A stretch of DNA of 64,000 nucleotides from Lachnospiraceae bacterium (GTDB taxonomy: Bacteria > Bacillota > Clostridia > Lachnospirales > Lachnospiraceae). The notes under the pieces are model-generated. The model searched no databases and was not told the origin of the DNA. It saw nothing but the letters and a program-made list of their open reading frames with translations. Every line of letters begins with the position of its first letter. Position 1 is the first letter of the stretch. Location of the stretch: NCBI GenBank assembly GCA_029225065.1, contig JAQXVT010000048.1:62001-126000 (forward strand), written 5' to 3'. Positions 8,098 to 17,190 of this stretch are shown here, piece after piece. The position numbers and the translations under genes were made by a program.

Positions 8098-10176
8098 TTA
8101 TTCCTCTCCTGCCTTCTGGCGTGCTTCAATCTCGCGCTCCTGTACATCACCTGGAGCCTGCTCATAACGTACAAACTCATAGGAGTAGGTGCCGCTGCCG
8201 CCCGTCATGGAGCGAAGCTGTGTCGAATAGCCGTACAGTTCGGACATCGGGATATCTGCCTCTACGATGGTATTGCCCTTGTGATCCGGGTTCATGCCGA
8301 GAACACGACCTCTTCTCTTGTTGAGATCCCCCATGATATCGCCGGTATACTTATCCGGAACGAGAACCTTCAGGGATGCAATCGGCTCAAGCAGAACCGG
8401 GTTCGCGTCCATAAAGCCTTTCTTGAATGCCTGGATAGCAGCCGTCTTGAATGCCATCTCAGAGGAATCTACCGGATGATACGATCCATCATACAGAACC
8501 GCCTTGACGCCAACTACCGGATATCCGGCAAGAGGTCCCTTTGTTACAGATTCCTGGATTCCTTTTTCTACTGCCGGGAAATAGTTCTTCGGAACGGCTC
8601 CGCCGACTACTTCCTGTGAAAATTCATATGCTTTCTCGAGATCGCCAAGCGGTGAGAAACGCATCTTAACGTGACCGTACTGGCCATGTCCGCCGGACTG
8701 CTTCTTATACTTGGAATCCACGTCGGAGCTCTTACGGATGGTCTCACGGAATGCTACCTTCGGCTTCTCAAGCGTCATCTCAACCTTGTATTTTGTCAGA
8801 AGCTGGCTCGCAATAATATCCAGATGCTGATCGCCCATACCATAAAGAAGTGTCTGGCGGTTCTCGCCGTCGTTGACTACTTTCAGGGTCAGGTCTTCCT
8901 GTGCCATCTTCGCCAGTGCCTGTGCGATCTTGTCTTCCTCGCCCTTTACTTTTGCGCGGTATCTCTTGTATGTATACGGAGTGGAAACCTCGATCTTTCC
9001 GTACGCGATCGGATTTGCCTTTGTGGAGAGTGTATCGCCGGTCGATGCGTTCAGTTTACCGATTGCTCCGATATCACCTGCGTGCAGCTCTTTTACTTCG
9101 ATTGTGCGGCTGCCTTCCAGAACGTACAGCTTGCTGATACGGTCCTCGGTGTCCTTTGCCTCATTGTACAGCACGTCGTCGCTCTTGATTACGCCGGACG
9201 CAATCTTGATCAGGGAATACTTACCGATGAACGGATCCACGATTGTCTTGAAGATAAATGCGGATTTTGCTTTTGCAAAGTTATAATCTGCCTCAAAGAT
9301 TTCCTTCGTCTTCATGTTGACGCCGGCAATCCTTCTCGATTCCGGAGACGGCATGTAGCTTACGATATCGTCAAGCAGGATTACGATACCCTGAAGATTC
9401 AGGCTGGCGCCCATTGTCACCGGTACGATTGAGCAGTCGCTGACGTTTGCGTGAAGTGCTGCCACGATCTCTGCCTCAGAGAACTCCTCACCGCTGAAAT
9501 AACGATCCATGAATTCCTCACTCGTCTCAGCAACTGCCTCAAGCAGGTTCTCTCTGTAGCGATCGAGATACTCTCTGGAGTAATCCGGAATCTCACACTC
9601 TACCTTTTCATTTTTATTTACGTATCTTCTTGCAGCCATCTTTACGACGTTGACATAGCCGACAAATTTTTCATTTTCACGGATCGGAAGGAAGAGCGGT
9701 GCAATCTTCTTTCCATAGAGTTCGGTCAGCTTCTCCACTACCTCACGGTAGCTGGCGTTATCGTAGTCCATATTGGATACATAGAAGAATCTCGGAAGTT
9801 TATACTTTTCGCAGAGATCCCATGCCTTTTCCGTACCTACCTCTACGCCGTTCTTTCCGTTTACTACGATAATCGCTGCGTCCGCTGCAGCCGCTGCCTC
9901 TTCTGCCTCGCCGACAAAATCAAAATAACCCGGTGTATCCAGAATATTGATCTTTGTGTCGCCCCAGATGATCGGAACCATGGATGTGCTGATTGAGAAC
10001 TTTCTTTTTACTTCTTCTTTATCGAAATCGCTGACAGTATTTCCTTCAGCTACGTTTCCCAGTCTGCTCGTAATTCCAGACAGATAAGCCATCGACTCAA
10101 CCAGACTTGTCTTTCCTGCGCCACCATGTCCCAGGATTACGACATTACGAATTTTGTCTGTTGTGTAAACATTCAT
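8098..10176 (-). CDS. Elongation factor G-like translational GTPase (paralogue)
   Basis: This 692-residue protein has the EF-G domain plan: G domain (P-loop GHGGAGKTS near residue 20, switch-II DTPGYFDF), domain II, and C-terminal domains III-V with GGHGQYGHVKMRF and GGSGTYSYEF. It differs from canonical EF-G: the P-loop is GHGGAGKT instead of AHVDAGKT, and the G4 motif reads SNMD where NKMD is usual. It stands alone, not with rpsL-rpsG-tuf. This fits the second EF-G-like group of Firmicutes, whose role is unclear; ribosome recycling or stress translation are guesses. The ATG at 10176 follows GGAGG by eight bases; an upstream in-frame TTG overlaps that site. Confidence 0.88.
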   Translation of the reverse strand: MNVYTTDKIRNVVILGHGGAGKTSLVESMAYLSGITSRLGNVAEGNTVSDFDKEEVKRKFSISTSMVPIIWGDTKINILDTPGYFDFVGEAEEAAAAADAAIIVVNGKNGVEVGTEKAWDLCEKYKLPRFFYVSNMDYDNASYREVVEKLTELYGKKIAPLFLPIRENEKFVGYVNVVKMAARRYVNKNEKVECEIPDYSREYLDRYRENLLEAVAETSEEFMDRYFSGEEFSEAEIVAALHANVSDCSIVPVTMGASLNLQGIVILLDDIVSYMPSPESRRIAGVNMKTKEIFEADYNFAKAKSAFIFKTIVDPFIGKYSLIKIASGVIKSDDVLYNEAKDTEDRISKLYVLEGSRTIEVKELHAGDIGAIGKLNASTGDTLSTKANPIAYGKIEVSTPYTYKRYRAKVKGEEDKIAQALAKMAQEDLTLKVVNDGENRQTLLYGMGDQHLDIIASQLLTKYKVEMTLEKPKVAFRETIRKSSDVDSKYKKQSGGHGQYGHVKMRFSPLGDLEKAYEFSQEVVGGAVPKNYFPAVEKGIQESVTKGPLAGYPVVGVKAVLYDGSYHPVDSSEMAFKTAAIQAFKKGFMDANPVLLEPIASLKVLVPDKYTGDIMGDLNKRRGRVLGMNPDHKGNTIVEADIPMSELYGYSTQLRSMTGGSGTYSYEFVRYEQAPGDVQEREIEARQKAGEE

Positions 10177-10231
10177 AGCTTTTTCCTCCAATACTAGTTA
10201 GTCCGTGGTCACATCTTTTCCACATGGCTAC

Positions 10232-10260
10232 ATTTTACTAAAATTTTTCGAATAATTCAA
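10232..10260 (-). promoter_or_regulatory. Promoter of the EF-G-like gene
   Basis: On the minus strand TTGAAT (10255-10260) and TAAAAT (10232-10237) are 17 bases apart, 56 bases upstream of the start codon. Confidence 0.75.
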
Positions 10261-10439
10261 GCATTTTATTCAAATTTAACAATGTTTTTATTGTTTTTCT
10301 GAAATTCCATGTCAGTATTGTGCTTAAAAAGTATTAAATACAGAAACAATTTATTTAAAACGCCCTTTATTTTTCGTATTGTATTTTCTTTTCAGATTTT
10401 TAAAAATATTTTTATTCTTTAAAGTGCTAAATTAAATGT

Positions 10440-10468
10440 TTGACATACGGCGCACGGGATAGTAAAAT
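10440..10468 (+). promoter_or_regulatory. Promoter of tyrA-aroA
   Basis: TTGACA at 10440-10445 and TAAAAT at 10463-10468 with exactly 17 bases between them make a near-consensus housekeeping promoter, giving a leader of about 110 bases. Confidence 0.85.
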
Positions 10469-10583
10469 TAATGCAGTTCGAAATTTATCGGAGTATCTTT
10501 TTAGATGACCGGAAAAGTTTTTCGGAATAAATATTTATTTGAAGAATCCGCCGAGGCGGATCTGTCTCAGAAAGGATTTTATT

Positions 10584-11684
10584 ATGACACACGAAACTTT
10601 CGGCTTTATCGGGCTGGGGTTGATCGGCGGTTCACTCGCCAAGGCACTTAAGCGTTCCGACCCCTCCTGCCGGATCATGGCCTATGCAAGAACCACTGCC
10701 ACTACCGACCTTGCGCTTTCGGAGCATGCAATTGACGTCTGCTGTACGTCTGTTTCGGATCCACAGTTTGCCGAGTGTGACTGCATTTTTCTCTGCGCAC
10801 CGGTCGATACCAACATCGCGGCTCTGCGCATTTTGAAAGATATCGTCTCACCAGACTGCATTCTGACGGATGTCGGAAGTGTAAAGACGGACATTCACCG
10901 TGCCGCTCAGGAAATGAAGCTTGACGGGCGCTTTATCGGCGGTCATCCGATGACCGGCTCGGAAAAATCCGGTTTCGCATATGCGCAGGCGCACCTGTTT
11001 GAGAATTCCTACTATATTATTACACCGTCTGACGGCACTGCACCGGAAAAGATTAACTGGTACAAAAAGATGGTCAGCAGGCTTGGCGCACTTCCGATCG
11101 TCCTGAACTGCGAACAGCATGATTATGCGACGGCTGCAATCAGCCATCTTCCGCATCTCATCGCAGCAGCGCTTGTCAATACGGTGCATGACCTTGATTC
11201 CAAGGACGAGATGATGAAATTACTTGCGGCGGGCGGTTTCAAGGACATCACCCGTATTGCCTCCTCCTCCCCGGAAATGTGGGAGCAGATCTGTCTGGAA
11301 AACCGATCCAATATTTCCGATGTCATGGACACGTTCGTAAAGCTGCTGGAAGATTCCAGAACGGCGATGAACGAAGGAAACGGCGCAGCAATCCATCAAA
11401 TGTTTGATGATTCGCGCAGCTACCGGAATACGTTTTCTTCGCGTTCCATGGGCAGCATCAAAAAGACGTACCGCATTTTCTGTGACATTATCGATGAGTC
11501 TGGAGCGATTGCCACGATCGCCACAACACTCGCGGTAAACGGCATCAGCATCAAGAATATCGGTATCGTACACAGCCGTGAATTCGAGGAAGGCGTACTG
11601 CAGATCGAATTCTATGAGGAAGAACCGTCACTGCAGGCAGCGCAGGTACTGCGGCAGCATCGCTATCAGGTGTGGATCCGGTAA
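10584..11684 (+). CDS. tyrA: Prephenate dehydrogenase with ACT domain
   Basis: The 366-residue enzyme converts prephenate to 4-hydroxyphenylpyruvate in tyrosine synthesis. The N-terminus has the NAD(P)-binding motif FIGLGLIGGSLAKAL; GGHPMTGSEKSG near residue 125 and HLPHLIAAAL near residue 190 are typical of the family. The last 70 residues (GAIATIATTLAVNGISIKNI) form an ACT domain, suggesting feedback control by tyrosine. AGAAAGGA precedes the ATG at 10584; the frame stays open upstream to a TTG at 10539 but without a ribosome site. aroA follows after 32 bases, so the two form an aromatic amino acid operon. Confidence 0.94.
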   Translation: MTHETFGFIGLGLIGGSLAKALKRSDPSCRIMAYARTTATTDLALSEHAIDVCCTSVSDPQFAECDCIFLCAPVDTNIAALRILKDIVSPDCILTDVGSVKTDIHRAAQEMKLDGRFIGGHPMTGSEKSGFAYAQAHLFENSYYIITPSDGTAPEKINWYKKMVSRLGALPIVLNCEQHDYATAAISHLPHLIAAALVNTVHDLDSKDEMMKLLAAGGFKDITRIASSSPEMWEQICLENRSNISDVMDTFVKLLEDSRTAMNEGNGAAIHQMFDDSRSYRNTFSSRSMGSIKKTYRIFCDIIDESGAIATIATTLAVNGISIKNIGIVHSREFEEGVLQIEFYEEEPSLQAAQVLRQHRYQVWIR

Positions 11685-11716
11685 ATAAAATAACACAATT
11701 CAGAAGGTACTCTATT

Positions 11717-12997
11717 ATGATAATTGAAAAAAAAGGAGCCCTGCGCGGAGAACTCTGTGTGCCGGGCGATAAATCTATCTCTCACAGAAGCGTTATGTTC
11801 GGCGCACTTGCCGACGGAAAAACGGAAGCAGAAAATTTTTTAACCGGAGCAGACTGTCTCTCCACGATCGCCTGCTTCCGGAAGATGGGAATTGAAATCG
11901 AACAGAACGGCACCTCTGTAAAGATTAACGGAAAAGGGCTGCATGGCCTCACCAGACCGGATGGTGTGCTCGATGCCGGAAACAGCGGCACAACGGTTCG
12001 TCTCCTCTCCGGTATTCTCTCCGGACAGTCCTTTGACAGCGTGCTGACCGGTGATGCTTCCATCCAGAAACGCCCGATGAAACGTGTCATTACGCCGCTT
12101 TCCATGATGAATGCCCGTATTGATTCTGTAAATGGAAATGGCTGTGCACCTCTTTCTATCCAGAGCAGCACACTTACCGGCATTCATTATCTCTCGCCGG
12201 TTGCTTCCGCACAGGTAAAATCCTGCGTTCTTCTTGCAGGGCTGTATGCCAATGGCCCGACAAGTGTGACGGAACCGACCGTCTCCCGCAATCACTCTGA
12301 ACTGATGCTGCGGTATTTTGGTGCCGATGTCAAAACAGAAGGAAGGACCTCAACGATCCTCCCGAATCCGCATCTGATCGGACAGAAGGTCAAAGTACCG
12401 GGGGACATTTCTTCCGCTGCCTACTTTATCGCAGCGGCACTTCTCGTCCCAGGCTCCGAGGTGCTTCTGAAAAATGTAGGAACGAACCCGACCAGAGACG
12501 GAATGCTGCGTGTCTGCCAGGCCATGGGCGCAGATATCGAGCTTTTGAACGTGCGCAGCGACGGAGCAGAACCGTGCGCCGATCTTCTCGTGCGATCCTC
12601 CTCTTTACATGGCACCGTAATTGAAGGGGATCTGATCCCGACGCTGATCGATGAGATTCCGGTACTTGCCGTTCTCGCGGCGTTTGCAGACGGTACAACA
12701 ATCATCCGGGACGCAGCGGAGCTGAAAGTCAAGGAATCGGATCGCATCGCCGTCATGACAGAAAACCTGACGCGCATGGGATGCGAGGTCGATCCGACCG
12801 ATGACGGAATGATTATTCACGGCGGCAAACCGCTTCACGGGGCTGTCATTGATCCTCACCTCGATCACCGGATCGCGATGAGTTTTGCTGTCGCAGCACT
12901 CGCCGCAGACGGCCAGACAGAAATTCAGGACGCGGACTGTGTGCGGATCAGTTATCCGGCATTTTATGAGGATCTGGATTCGCTGTGTGGGCGGTAA
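11717..12997 (+). CDS. aroA: 3-phosphoshikimate 1-carboxyvinyltransferase (EPSP synthase)
   Basis: The 426-residue product catalyses the phosphoenolpyruvate transfer to shikimate-3-phosphate. Substrate-binding motifs are visible: PGDKSISHRSVMFGALA near the N-terminus, LDAGNSGTTVRLLSG near residue 85, and in the C-terminal half LKVKESDRIAVM and DHRIAMSFAVAAL. The conserved Gly of the phosphoenolpyruvate loop is in GNSGTT. The ATG at 11717 has AGAAGGT upstream. It follows tyrA and is ended by a strong terminator. Confidence 0.96.
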   Translation: MIIEKKGALRGELCVPGDKSISHRSVMFGALADGKTEAENFLTGADCLSTIACFRKMGIEIEQNGTSVKINGKGLHGLTRPDGVLDAGNSGTTVRLLSGILSGQSFDSVLTGDASIQKRPMKRVITPLSMMNARIDSVNGNGCAPLSIQSSTLTGIHYLSPVASAQVKSCVLLAGLYANGPTSVTEPTVSRNHSELMLRYFGADVKTEGRTSTILPNPHLIGQKVKVPGDISSAAYFIAAALLVPGSEVLLKNVGTNPTRDGMLRVCQAMGADIELLNVRSDGAEPCADLLVRSSSLHGTVIEGDLIPTLIDEIPVLAVLAAFADGTTIIRDAAELKVKESDRIAVMTENLTRMGCEVDPTDDGMIIHGGKPLHGAVIDPHLDHRIAMSFAVAALAADGQTEIQDADCVRISYPAFYEDLDSLCGR

Positions 12998-13040
12998 CGG
13001 CAATTCTTCCATTTGTAACTTCCATCTATTTTAAAAATTT

Positions 13041-13101
13041 AAAAAGGCAAATCTTCCAAAACTGCTTTTATTTAAGCGGTATTTTGAAGATTTGCCTTTT
13101 T
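13041..13101. terminator. Bidirectional terminator after aroA
   Basis: AAAAAGGCAAATCTTC at 13041 pairs with GAAGATTTGCCTTTTT ending at 13101, a long stem with A-run before and T-run after, so it can stop transcription from both sides (aroA + and the M18 peptidase gene -). Confidence 0.85.
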
Positions 13102-13193
13102 CCCATTTATTTATATGTTTTCCCACCGATCAGCATGCAAAGCAAGCATTTATAATCCGTTTTCATGCTTGTTGGATCATAAGAAATCATCGA

Positions 13194-14540
13194 TTACCTT
13201 CCAAACGATCGAACCACTGTCTTCTCATCCGTAACTTCAAGTTCACATGAGTAAAATTCCTTCGTCAGCTCGATCAGGTATGCCGTGTCCTTTGTGCCAG
13301 CCATCTCATACGGGGAATGCATCGCCAGCTGCGGCAGGCCGATATCAACTGCCTGCAGGGACACCTGCGTATTGGATATATTTCCAAGCGTGGAACCGCC
13401 TGCCATATCGGAGCGGTTTGTATACACCTGGTATGGAATATTCGCATGACGGCACAGAAGCTTCAGAACTGATGCACTGCGGCCATCGGAAGTGTATTTC
13501 TGGTTGGCATTGAATTTGATTACCACGCCCCGATTCATCTGCGGACGGTTGACCGGATCAGCTTTTTCCGGATGACTCGGATGCAGTGCATGCGCATTAT
13601 CTCCGGAAATCAGAAAGCTTCCCGCCACTGTCCGGAAATAATCCTCCTGCGATCCGCCTCGCGCTGCGTTGATACGGGTAAGCACATCCGCAAGAAACGT
13701 CGATGCTGCGCCCTGACGCGATTCGCTTCCGGTTTCCTCATTGTCGAACGCACAGTAAACGGAAACAGCACGGTGCCGCGGCGCATTCAGAAAGCCGATC
13801 AGGGAACCGTACATACACTGCAGGTCATCGAGCCGCGGCGCGGCCAGAAACTCTTCGTTTGCCCCGACAAACGTCCCCTGCTGGCGGTTGTAGAGGAAAA
13901 GATCCATGCTCAGAATTTCCTCTTCCTGCACGCCAAGCTCACGGGCGATCAGCGGGCGCAGGGACTCTTTTGCGGATTCATCCCCGAATACCGGGCACAA
14001 ATCTGTCTGCACATTGTATTTCATACCGTCGTTCGCTTCACGGTTCATATGGATTGCCAGGCTCGGAATCATCAGAAGATCCCGGTCAGCCTGAACAAGG
14101 CGTGTCTCAATGGAATCCCCCTCATGCACCAACACTCTTCCGGCCAGTGACAGCGGCCGGTCAAACCACGGTGCACGGAGCGCGCCGCCGTACTGCTCTA
14201 CATTTAATTTGGTATACCCTGCCGTACCGGAAAGCTGCGGTCCTTCTTTCACTTTAAACGACGGAGAATCGGTGTGGCTGCAGAAAAGACGGAATGCAGC
14301 CATCTTATCCTCCGGAATACAGAACGCGATCAATGACGAGCCGTTGCGCGTCACATAATATTTTCCATTTGCTTCCAGATTCCACGCACTGCTCTCTGCA
14401 AGGCGAATAAAACCTGCTTCTTCCAACATGGAAGATGCCGTCTTCACCGCATGAAAGCTCGTCGGACTCTGCTTCACAAAATCAAGAAGTCCTCTGGAAC
14501 TTTCTTTAAATGAAAAATTTGTTTTTTCTTCTGTACACAT
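13194..14540 (-). CDS. M18 family aminopeptidase
   Basis: The 448-residue (from the chosen Met) protein is a co-catalytic zinc aminopeptidase of the M18/aspartyl aminopeptidase family. Motifs: SRGLLDFVKQSPTSFHAV at the N-terminus, the metal ligand and catalytic region FCSHTDSPSF near residue 90, DNEETGSESRQGA near 268, SGDNAHALHP, and the last histidine ligand in AMHSPYEMAG near 408. Peptides starting with acidic or neutral residues are the usual substrates. The frame extends upstream to an ATG at 14666, but family length favours the ATG at 14540. The upstream stretch contains an AAGGAG site and an inverted repeat, so the true start needs experimental support. Confidence 0.88.
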   Translation of the reverse strand: MCTEEKTNFSFKESSRGLLDFVKQSPTSFHAVKTASSMLEEAGFIRLAESSAWNLEANGKYYVTRNGSSLIAFCIPEDKMAAFRLFCSHTDSPSFKVKEGPQLSGTAGYTKLNVEQYGGALRAPWFDRPLSLAGRVLVHEGDSIETRLVQADRDLLMIPSLAIHMNREANDGMKYNVQTDLCPVFGDESAKESLRPLIARELGVQEEEILSMDLFLYNRQQGTFVGANEEFLAAPRLDDLQCMYGSLIGFLNAPRHRAVSVYCAFDNEETGSESRQGAASTFLADVLTRINAARGGSQEDYFRTVAGSFLISGDNAHALHPSHPEKADPVNRPQMNRGVVIKFNANQKYTSDGRSASVLKLLCRHANIPYQVYTNRSDMAGGSTLGNISNTQVSLQAVDIGLPQLAMHSPYEMAGTKDTAYLIELTKEFYSCELEVTDEKTVVRSFGR

Positions 14541-14551
14541 GCTCTTTATAA

Positions 14552-14583
14552 ATCCAATTTTCTTTTGCGATAATTGGATTTCT
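14552..14583 (-). promoter_or_regulatory. Inverted repeat in the leader of the M18 peptidase gene
   Basis: On the minus strand AATCCAATT and AATTGGATT flank about 12 bases, immediately after an AAGAAAGGAG sequence that has no start codon at the right distance. The hairpin may control access to the start at 14540, or the leader may be decayed coding sequence. Confidence 0.4.
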
Positions 14584-14711
14584 CCTTTCTTCTGAATTTC
14601 TGCAGATCGTTCTGACAATCGATTTATGCCCGGACTGATCACCGATCGATGGATATTTTTCATCATATCCTGTTACTCTGAATCGCTGATCAATCCGGGC
14701 ATTTTAAGCGA

Positions 14712-14750
14712 GCATCGAAGCGAATTGCGAATATCCGCTTTGACCTTCTG
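14712..14750 (-). repeat. Interspersed palindromic repeat, copy 3
   Basis: On the minus strand this reads GTCAAAGCGGATATTCGCAA then TTCGCTTCGA, nearly identical to the core of copy 2 but inverted relative to the sequence. It lies between the lipoprotein gene and the M18 peptidase gene. Confidence 0.7.
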
Positions 14751-14752
14751 CT

Positions 14753-14771
14753 AAAACGGGTAATCCGTTTT
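14753..14771 (-). terminator. Hairpin after the Glu/Thr-rich lipoprotein gene
   Basis: AAAACGG and CCGTTTT enclose a 5-base loop directly after the stop codon on the minus strand. The trailing T-run is short (TTTTAG), so termination may be weak. Confidence 0.5.
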
Positions 14772-14775
14772 CGTA

Positions 14776-16911
14776 TTATTTGCTCACAACTGTCCCGTCC
14801 ACATCAATGACCGGAATCTCTGCTTCCTGCGCATAGGCATGTACGGTGTCAAGAAGCTCCTCGATCATCGAATCCGGGATGCAGAGAATCGCATCTACCT
14901 CTCCGACCAGATCAGATGCCGCGAAATCGATATCCTGTGCCTCTTCAACGCATACACTCTGAAGCTCATAGCCAAGCGATGATGTCAGCGTCTCATATTC
15001 CTCAAGTTCTGACGCTGCCGCTGTGTTGTTTTTCGCATAGAGGATTCCGATGCGGGCTGCTTCCGGTGCAGTTTCTTTGAGGGCGGCAAACTGAGCCTGC
15101 GGAGTGGCCACAGCCACGTTTTCTCCTGCTTCTGTATCCGTTTCTGTTTTAGTTTCAGTCACTGCCTCAGTAATTGTTTCTGTTTCACTCTCAGTACTTT
15201 CTTCTGTCGTCTCAGCTGCCTCTTCGGTAACCAATTCAGTCTCACTTTCGGTAATTGCCGTAGTTTCTGATTCGGTTTCCGTCTCAGCAGAAGTCTCACT
15301 CTCTGAGCTCAGCTCGGTCTGCGTTTCTGTTTCCGCCGGGCTCTCTGTCGCCTCGGCACCCGTTTCTGTTACAGCTTCGCTCTCCGTCTCAGCTACGGTT
15401 TCCGGCATTGTCTCAGCTTCTGTCCCGTCCGTGGTCTGCGCTTCCGTCTCTGTCTCCCCTGCAAACGCCGCTGCTTCTGCGGCAAGCAGATCATTTTCAT
15501 TATTCTCTGCCTTTTCCAGATACTCAGAACGAACGTATCCATCCACAACCTCTGCCTTCTCCTGTGCGAGATAGCGAACCTGCGACCAGCCGTTTGACAG
15601 CTGTTCCTCTACGAGCACCGGATCTCCCTCCAGATAAGCGCCAAATTTTTCTGAATCCGCATCAGTCTTCTCGCGCACGTTTACTTTTTCTTTTGCGGTA
15701 TACAGCTTCTCTGCGTCTGTCAGAAATTCGGTCTTCACATAGCCGCTTTCCACTTCGTCAGCTGACGCAAAACGGATCTCACTCCACTCACTGTTCCCGG
15801 AGACTTGAAGAACTTTTTCTCCCGGATACAACGTCGCGATTCTTCCGGAATCAACATTAGCTTCCTGACGAACAATAATCACATCATTCACGGCTCTAAA
15901 CGGTGTTTTTTTCGTTTCACTCTCCACAGCTTCTGTTATTTTTTCCGTTTGTCTAACTGATTCTGTACTCTGCTCCGTTTCTGTCTCCGGTTTCTTCTTT
16001 TCCGTCTCCGTCGATTTTGTTTCCGATGCAGAAGCTGCATTTTCGGTCTGCTTTACTCCGGCAGCTTTTGCTTCTGTCTCTTTCTTTGAAGATGAAGACT
16101 CTGTCTGTTTTGCCAGACCTGTATTTTCTGATGTCTTCCCCGTCTTCAGACTTGCTTCCAAAAATTCGTTATCTTTCTTTTCCGTCTCCCGGTTCTTCTT
16201 TGGCTCAGTTTCTTTTTGTTTAGACGGAGTCTGCCGTTCCGTTTCTTTCTTCTTTTCCGATTGCTTTTCAGTTTCTTTATTTGACTGTCTTTCCGTCTGT
16301 TTTTCTGTTTCTTTTTTCTCGGACTGTGTCTCTGTTTCCTTCCCAGTCTCATTTTTCTTGGACTGCTTCTCCGTCTCGTCTTTCACAGACTGCTTTTCCG
16401 TTTCTTCAACAGTCTCGTTTGTCTCGGACTGTTTCTCCGTTTCCTTCCCAGTCTCATTTTTCTCGGACTGCTTTTCTGTTTCTTTAACAGTCTCGTTTGT
16501 CTTGGACTGTTTTTCTGTCTCTTTACCAGAATCCTTCTTTTGCGGTGCTTCAGTCTGCACTCCTGATTTTGTTTCCGGTTCTGCTATGATATCATTCTCT
16601 GAAACTCCAGCCTTCGTCTGCGCCTCTGTTTCATCTGAAACATCGAGTGTCAATTCTGTCATAGATTCAGAAGTTGTCTCTGTCTCACTCTGAGTCTCGC
16701 TTTCCGTCTCGCTCTCAGACTCGCTTTCTGTTTCCGTTTCGGTTTCCGATTCGCTCTCTGTCTCAGTTTCTGTCTCAGATTCGCCTACCACCTCAACTCC
16801 TGCGATTTCGACAGAAGTCGGCTCTGTCTCTTTTTCTTTGGAACCGCAGCCGGATACCACCAGCATCACTGCCGATATTCCAATGACGGATCTTAAAAAT
16901 CTGTTTTTCAT
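14776..16911 (-). CDS. Lipoprotein with Glu/Thr-rich repeats, two SH3b domains and a substrate-binding-like C-terminus
   Basis: This 711-residue protein has a lipoprotein signal peptide with lipobox VVSGC (Cys22). Residues about 24-335 are low complexity: first acidic E-T/E-S alternation, then tandem units of about 13 residues of the type KETEKQSxxNETx that mix Lys and Glu. Two bacterial SH3 domains follow (about 339-395 and 400-465), each with a VR(Q/E)xA/VNVRE-like start and a GYV(K/R)xE(F/Y)L end. A second acidic E/T tract covers about 485-600. The last 105 residues (ARIGILYAKNN, VDAILCIPDSM, EIPVIDVDG) resemble one lobe of the ABC-type substrate-binding family PF04392. The ATG at 16911 suits the signal peptide. 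Function unknown; a surface-anchored wall-spanning protein is an inference. Confidence 0.85.
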   Translation of the reverse strand: MKNRFLRSVIGISAVMLVVSGCGSKEKETEPTSVEIAGVEVVGESETETETESESETETETESESESETESETQSETETTSESMTELTLDVSDETEAQTKAGVSENDIIAEPETKSGVQTEAPQKKDSGKETEKQSKTNETVKETEKQSEKNETGKETEKQSETNETVEETEKQSVKDETEKQSKKNETGKETETQSEKKETEKQTERQSNKETEKQSEKKKETERQTPSKQKETEPKKNRETEKKDNEFLEASLKTGKTSENTGLAKQTESSSSKKETEAKAAGVKQTENAASASETKSTETEKKKPETETEQSTESVRQTEKITEAVESETKKTPFRAVNDVIIVRQEANVDSGRIATLYPGEKVLQVSGNSEWSEIRFASADEVESGYVKTEFLTDAEKLYTAKEKVNVREKTDADSEKFGAYLEGDPVLVEEQLSNGWSQVRYLAQEKAEVVDGYVRSEYLEKAENNENDLLAAEAAAFAGETETEAQTTDGTEAETMPETVAETESEAVTETGAEATESPAETETQTELSSESETSAETETESETTAITESETELVTEEAAETTEESTESETETITEAVTETKTETDTEAGENVAVATPQAQFAALKETAPEAARIGILYAKNNTAAASELEEYETLTSSLGYELQSVCVEEAQDIDFAASDLVGEVDAILCIPDSMIEELLDTVHAYAQEAEIPVIDVDGTVVSK

Positions 16912-17058
16912 CGCTCTATCATCCTCTCTTTTCTGTCCGAATGTTGTCCCCAATTTTTAAACCGAATCAAAAAAGGCTCTCTCTGAATTGTGAAGCTCTG
17001 CTTTTGCCTGTCTGATTTTTCGTCTTTACCCCAAATGCAACTTTCTAAACGATGCGCT

Positions 17059-17090
17059 AAAAAAGAATGCGCCCCAGTTTCCTGAGGCGC
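17059..17090 (-). terminator. Terminator after pnp
   Basis: On the minus strand GCGCCTCAG, GAAA loop, CTGGGGCGC, then ATTCTTTTTT. The stem has one mismatch and lies about 100 bases beyond the pnp stop codon. Confidence 0.8.
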
Positions 17091-17190
17091 AAGATCCCTG
17101 ACTATCTTACGACCGTCAGCTTCTTCTTATTATCCATTTATTCGGTCCAAGCCTTTTTTCGAACTTATTCCGGATATTTTATTTTAACTC

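Larger units (their letters stand above)
10177..10583. other. 407-base AT-rich intergenic region with divergent promoters
   Basis: This is the only gap longer than 300 bases. It separates the divergent EF-G-like gene and tyrA and holds one promoter for each. The middle (about 10260-10440) is very A/T-rich and I see no open reading frame, repeat or RNA in it. Two small hairpins (10509-10525 and 10546-10561) lie in the tyrA leader; the second is ATCCGCC-GA-GGCGGAT. The leader is too short for a T-box. Confidence 0.6.

Noticed and set aside
8671-9996. Plus-strand frames of 181-253 codons over the EF-G-like gene
   Set aside because: Antisense shadows of a well-supported GTPase gene.
15104-16886. 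Plus-strand open frames rich in Ser/Val opposite the lipoprotein gene
   Set aside because: They are mirror images of the Glu/Thr-rich repeats; the minus-strand frame has a lipobox, SH3b domains and a ribosome site.
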